Of a stretch of DNA of 64,000 bases, positions 59,271-64,000 are shown piece after piece. The notes beneath the pieces are model-generated. The model saw nothing but the letters and a program-made list of their open reading frames with translations. It did no database searches and was not told the DNA's origin. Source of the DNA: Lunularia cruciata (Eukaryota > Streptophyta > Marchantiopsida > Lunulariales > Lunulariaceae); the NCBI GenBank assembly GCA_948567375.1, contig OX419759.1, positions 61,470,593 to 61,534,592 on the forward strand. The letters run 5' to 3'. Position numbers and translations under genes: made by a program. Each line of letters begins with the position of its first letter. The stretch's first letter is position 1.

Positions 59271-61544
59271 AAATAAAAATAGTAACACATGATGCTCATC
59301 TTTGTATCTCTCCATACCTGCAAAAGTACAACCCCTCACATCCCAACTCACATAAGAAATTACAATCTCTCCAAACTCTAAAAACTATAAACTTTCATAA
59401 CTCTCAATTTCAATCTCCAAAATTTTCAGACTAAATTTTGATGGAACTTAATCATGAAAACCAAGAGATTAGAATGAAAATTCCTGACCCATCACTCTCA
59501 ATGTGCAATGATCATTCTAAACCCTAAAAAACCTAAGAATCCTTATAACCTTCTACCCAATTCTCCATAATTGTCAATCTAGGTACCAATGGAACCAAAA
59601 TCCAAAAATGAACAGAATTGACTTTTCACTTAAATGCTATATGCAAGAGAGCACTCAAAAAGTATAGATTTTTCCTCTCACATCTCTCCCTCTCCTCTCC
59701 TATCTACACATTCTCCCCAATGTCTCCTCGCGCAATTGGTCACACAATTATTTGCACAATTTATTTTATAAGTCGTTTCATAAAATTTTGTATGATGTAT
59801 ATATATCTCTCTCTCTCTTGTAATCATTCACAAGCATCTACCTTGAGTAAATAATTTCTATTTAGGTCTAATATATGTAGCATCTTATCATTATTTGGTT
59901 GTTGTTATTTTCCTTCTATCTATTTATACCATAATTAGTGCAAAATCCATTCAAATATGTTTTTTTCACATTAGAAAATAGATTGTATACATCATGAAAG
60001 TGTTGACATCATAAGATGTCACAAAAGGTTACCATTCTCATTCAATCTTCAAGTGTAAGATTCTTGTCTTGGTATAATTCTTTATATTGATTTTGCATGG
60101 TTTTCTTTTATTTCTACACTAGTTTAGGTCAAATTTATTTTTATATTCTTTGAGTAAGATGAAAATTTAATTCTTTTTGGTTGTCACTTTGGTCAAAGAG
60201 AGATATGTGCTACTTGTATTTAAATTTAGACTCTTATATCTTATATGATAATAATACTTGTGATACATACCATAATGATTGACCTTATGATGCAAATAAT
60301 ATAATTTAAATTTCAGCATTTCAATCATTTGGTGGTTGAATTCAAAAAAATAGACTAAAGAAATAAACTTAATGCAAAGACAATTACAAGAGTAAAGTAA
60401 ACATTCAGTTCTGGTTGATAGTAAAATATTTACATCACTACAAGATGAATATTCAATAAAAATAGTAGCATATGGTCATTTTATATATTAAATGGACTCT
60501 ATAATAAATATAGAACCCTAGAAAATATGTGTAACTTTACAAAGCAATGCAAATTGCCAAGAGATTCTACTACATAGACTCTTAAATAATTGTATAAGCA
60601 TGATATCAAAAAGTCATCAAAGCTATCATACACAAGGAAACAAATTGGTTTATTATCAAGATCAATCCAATTTTATCTACTAGACAATGATGATAGGTGA
60701 TACTTCTATAATTGATAGCTTTGAAATTCTATTCTAAATTATTAGTCTATCATGAGACAAACTTAACTAGCTATACAAATTGGAAATGAATAAAATTTAA
60801 GTTGATCAAGAAAGTACCCATACCTAATACAACTACTTGAGCAACTTATCAAGAGGATTATTGGTTCTCATAAAGTTAGGAGTTAAAATAATAGAAACTT
60901 GTTAATTTTCATAATATTATCTAAAATCTTCTATTTAAGAGTCTAGTGGGTTCTTGTAGTTCAAACTGAAAGGACTAAAGTGCTTTAATTGCACTCATAA
61001 AGAGAGTTTACTCATGATAGATGGTTTATAAAAAACACTACTTTTTATATACTTAATCTAATATTTGTCAAAATTGAACAAGAGTATTAAAACCAATGGT
61101 GTTTTTTTTAATTATATATCCACTATGATATCATTCTAGACTTACACTGCATTGGATATCATTCCCCTTATTTTTATTAGTCAAAATGATAAATTCAATT
61201 GATAAAAAACAAAAACAAAAATATTTGAAATTTTGATAAATTTGACAAGTTCTATGTGTTGTGTAACAAAATTATATTAGTATAGTTGGTATTGAGAAGC
61301 TTCAAAGGAAGAAATATTAAAGTCTATAATTTAAGTATGAAAATAGTATGTGTTTATTTAAAGAGGATAAAGGGATCAAACTCATAGAAAGTGACAAACT
61401 TTGAGCATTCTTAACTATTTAATATGACCTACCTCTAGGTTTATCTTTTGATCTCAAATTTCTATTTGAAATAGTTTTGCTGCATATTATACTTGTTAAT
61501 GTCTCTTCTTTTTTCAAACATAATTAAGAGAAATCAAGCATAAC
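59271..61544. other. AT-rich region, no gene
   Basis: Very AT-rich DNA with short homopolymer runs and a (TC)n tract near 59807. No conserved frame, RNA gene or transposon end was recognised. Confidence 0.5.
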
Positions 61545-64000
61545 TAAGCAATAAGAGAGACAATTTGGGTGATATCAAAGGGTCCTATCCAACTAGGGGC
61601 AACTTTCCGAACTTGGGTATCAAGTGGGAGGGAGAGGTTACTAGAGGATAGCATGAATTTATCACCGACTTCAAAGGTGATATCACGATGATGGTGGTCC
61701 ACATATTGTTTTTGACGATTTTGAGCAACAAGGAGGTGAGATATGGCTTGTTGGAGAGATTTGGATATGATGGTCAAGAAGGTTGAAGTATAAGGGACTT
61801 GAGACAAGAGAGGAGCAAGAAGAGAATCTAGGACAAGCAGATTGTGGCCAAAATTGAGAAAGAAAGGAGAGAATGATGCTTGTCTGTTTAGAATTGTTGT
61901 ATGCAAACTCTGCAACTGCAAGACATTCATCCCAATTGGTATGGTGAATGTTGACCAAGGCACAAAGCATATCTTCCAAGGTGCAATTTGCACATTCAGT
62001 TTGTCCATCAGTTTGAGGATGATAGGCTATAGACAAAGCAAGTTTGGTGCCAAGTATCTGGAAGAAGGCTTGCCAAAACTTTCCAATGAAGCGAGATCAT
62101 GGTCAAAGATGAGTACACATGGCATCCCATGATGTTTGAATACATTATCAAAGTAGAGTTGCACAAAGGTTGGAGCATCTAGAGTATCAACCATTGGTGC
62201 CAAATGGATTTGCTTACTAAGCTTATCCACAAACACCACAATTAATGTGTGATCTTGTTGTGTCTTGGGCAAGGAGGTGATGAGATCTAGGCTTACATGT
62301 CCCCAACAAGTAGTTGGAATGGGAAGTGGCTGAAGGAGTCCACTCGGCTTCTGGTTATAGGCCTTGTTGAGTTGACAACTCTCACACAATCAAACAAACT
62401 CCCAAACATCTCATGTCATGTTGGGCCACCACCATTGGCGTTAGAGGGTACCCAAGGTCTTGTCCATCCCCATGTGACCAGCTATTGGTAGATCATGGGC
62501 TTCTTGAAGATGCACAAGTTGGAGATCACCTTTGGCTGGAACATAGATCCGGTCCGTATGGAATAGAAGGCCTTCCTTGAAGGAGAAGGTGTTGTACTCC
62601 TTGTCACTTGTTGTCAGACAACCATGTACCATTTGGAAAAAGGGATCTTGTTGTAGAGCTGACCAAAACTTGTTATGGACCTTGGGGTCAATTGACACTG
62701 TCGTAATTGCCACCGTGATGAGAGGAAGAGACTTCAAATCAGGTCATTGGGATAGAGCATCAAGGATGACATGGAACCGACCTGGTTTGTACTCTTGTTT
62801 GATGTCAAAAAATTGGAGTTGCTCTTCCCATTGATGATGTCGACTCTTCATGTGTTCCAAGTGTAAGGTCTGCAACAATGGCTTATGATCAATTTGCATG
62901 ATCACTTGTTTCCCCAAGAGATAATGCTTCATACCTTGGTGGCATATACCATTGCAAGTTGTTCCTAATCTTGAGTAGAGTAATTTATTTTAGCTATATT
63001 TAGTTGGTGAGACACAAAGGCAATGGGATGTAGTCCATCTGGGAATTCTTATTACAACATAACTCCAATTGCAAAGTAAGAAGTATCAAAATCAACCACA
63101 CAATGGAGTTGAGGATCATATGGTTGAAGAATGGGTCTTGAAAACACCATATGCTTCAACTTTTGGAATGCTTCTTCATACTTGGTGGTCCACTGGAAGC
63201 TTGAGTTCTTTCCCAAGAGGTCAATCCATGGTGCAATCACATGAGCATAATAGTGGATGAACCATTGGTAAAAACTGGCCAATCTATTGAACACCCATAC
63301 TTTTGTAACATCATTTGGGGTAGGCCAATCAATAATGGCCTTGATTTTCTCTTCTTCCATCTTGATCCCCTCTGATGAGATCTTATGACCCAAGAATGTA
63401 ACCTCCTTCTACCAAAAGGCACACTTTGACTTCTTGCAGTAAAATTTATATTATTGTAGTCATCTTAGGACTTCTTACACATGATTCACATGTTCTACCT
63501 TTGTCTTATTGTATATTAAGATATCATCCAAGAACACCACTACGGACCAATCCAATAGTCCATCCAACACCCGATGCATCTGATCCATGAAGACCACTGG
63601 AGCATTAGTGAATCCGAAAGGTAGAACTCTCCACTCAAAATGCCCATACTTTGTGCAAAAGGTAATCTCTTGCACACCCTCTCTACCAATAGGAATTTAC
63701 CAATAGTTGTTGCAAAGATCCAACTTGGAAAAGTAGTGTGCTCCACTTAGTTGATCAAGCAAGTCATTGATCCGAGGCAAGGGATATGCATTCTTCACGG
63801 TTTGCTTATTGAGCCCACGGTAATCAATACAAAATTGAAATCCTCCATCCATCTTTGGAACAATTAGTATTAGTGCTCCCCAAGGAGAGGTACTATGTTG
63901 TATGAAATCCTTCTCCAACAACTCTATAAGTGTTGTTCGGAACTCCTCCAACTCCTTTGGTGAGAGCCGATAGATCGGTCTACTCACTAGAGTACTCCTT
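61545..64000 (-). mobile_element. Ty3/gypsy chromovirus D, truncated
   Basis: Same family as A and C, minus strand. Homology starts abruptly at about 61545, inside the integrase C-terminal region, so the chromodomain and 3' LTR are missing. It runs off the window in reverse transcriptase. Order: reverse transcriptase 63987-63237 ([24 protein letters not shown]), RNase H around 62932-62744 (IDHKPLLQTLHLEHM), integrase 62737-61544 (FVDKLSKQIHLAP). The integrase Glu position is Glu (61998-62000), unlike A and C. Stops and frameshifts are present. Confidence 0.85.

Noticed and set aside
58882-59434. Plus-strand frames of 96-127 codons
   Set aside because: They lie antisense to the LINE zinc-finger region and match nothing known.

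Overview
The window is nuclear DNA from a land plant. Spliced genes with ordinary plant GT-AG introns encode a chloroplast-targeted CURT1 thylakoid protein, a BAHD acyltransferase, a CRAL-TRIO (SEC14-type) protein and the translocon subunit TRAP-alpha. The transposons are typical of plants: chromodomain Ty3/gypsy elements primed by initiator tRNA-Met, PIF/Harbinger, pogo/Tigger and a LINE. The gene style and LINE type make me favour a seed-free plant such as a bryophyte or lycophyte, but the sequence alone does not settle this.

Positions 1-24 kb form a gene island. It holds a 365-bp Harbinger-like MITE (527-891), CURT1 (+, 1938-3889, six exons), a roughly 1165-residue CRAL-TRIO protein with a very long acidic N-terminal region (-, 5696-9980), a near-perfect 44-bp foldback (11682-11777), tRNA-Arg(UCG) (12785-12858), a two-exon BAHD acyltransferase (-, 14673-16757) and an eight-exon TRAP-alpha gene (-, 18849-22776). 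Three short relics of a LINE 3' end lie among these genes.

Positions 25.0-34.4 kb look like one 9.4-kb PIF/Harbinger element with matching terminal repeats. It has a Myb/SANT-like partner gene broken by stops on the left and an open two-exon DDE transposase on the right. Between them are about 5 kb of other material, including a decayed gene and repeats.

Positions 35.5-59.3 kb are a set of nested transposons. A LINE on the minus strand (zinc finger, reverse transcriptase, R2-like C-terminus, conserved 3' tail) was split by a pogo/Tigger element (37.40-45.68 kb, TA duplication). That element was split by a Ty3/gypsy element, here called A (38418-44104, duplication ATCAA). Upstream, the LINE was also split by gypsy C (46709-58935, duplication CTATG), which was itself split by gypsy B (49548-56128, duplication ATAAG). 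A, C and a truncated copy D (61545 to the window end) are one family. Their LTRs carry arrays of GAAnnTTC modules that read as perfect heat-shock elements upstream of a TATA box. All gypsy copies have coding breaks.

The AT-rich stretches 24.2-25.0, 34.4-35.5 and 59.3-61.5 kb separate the blocks, and I see no genes in them.
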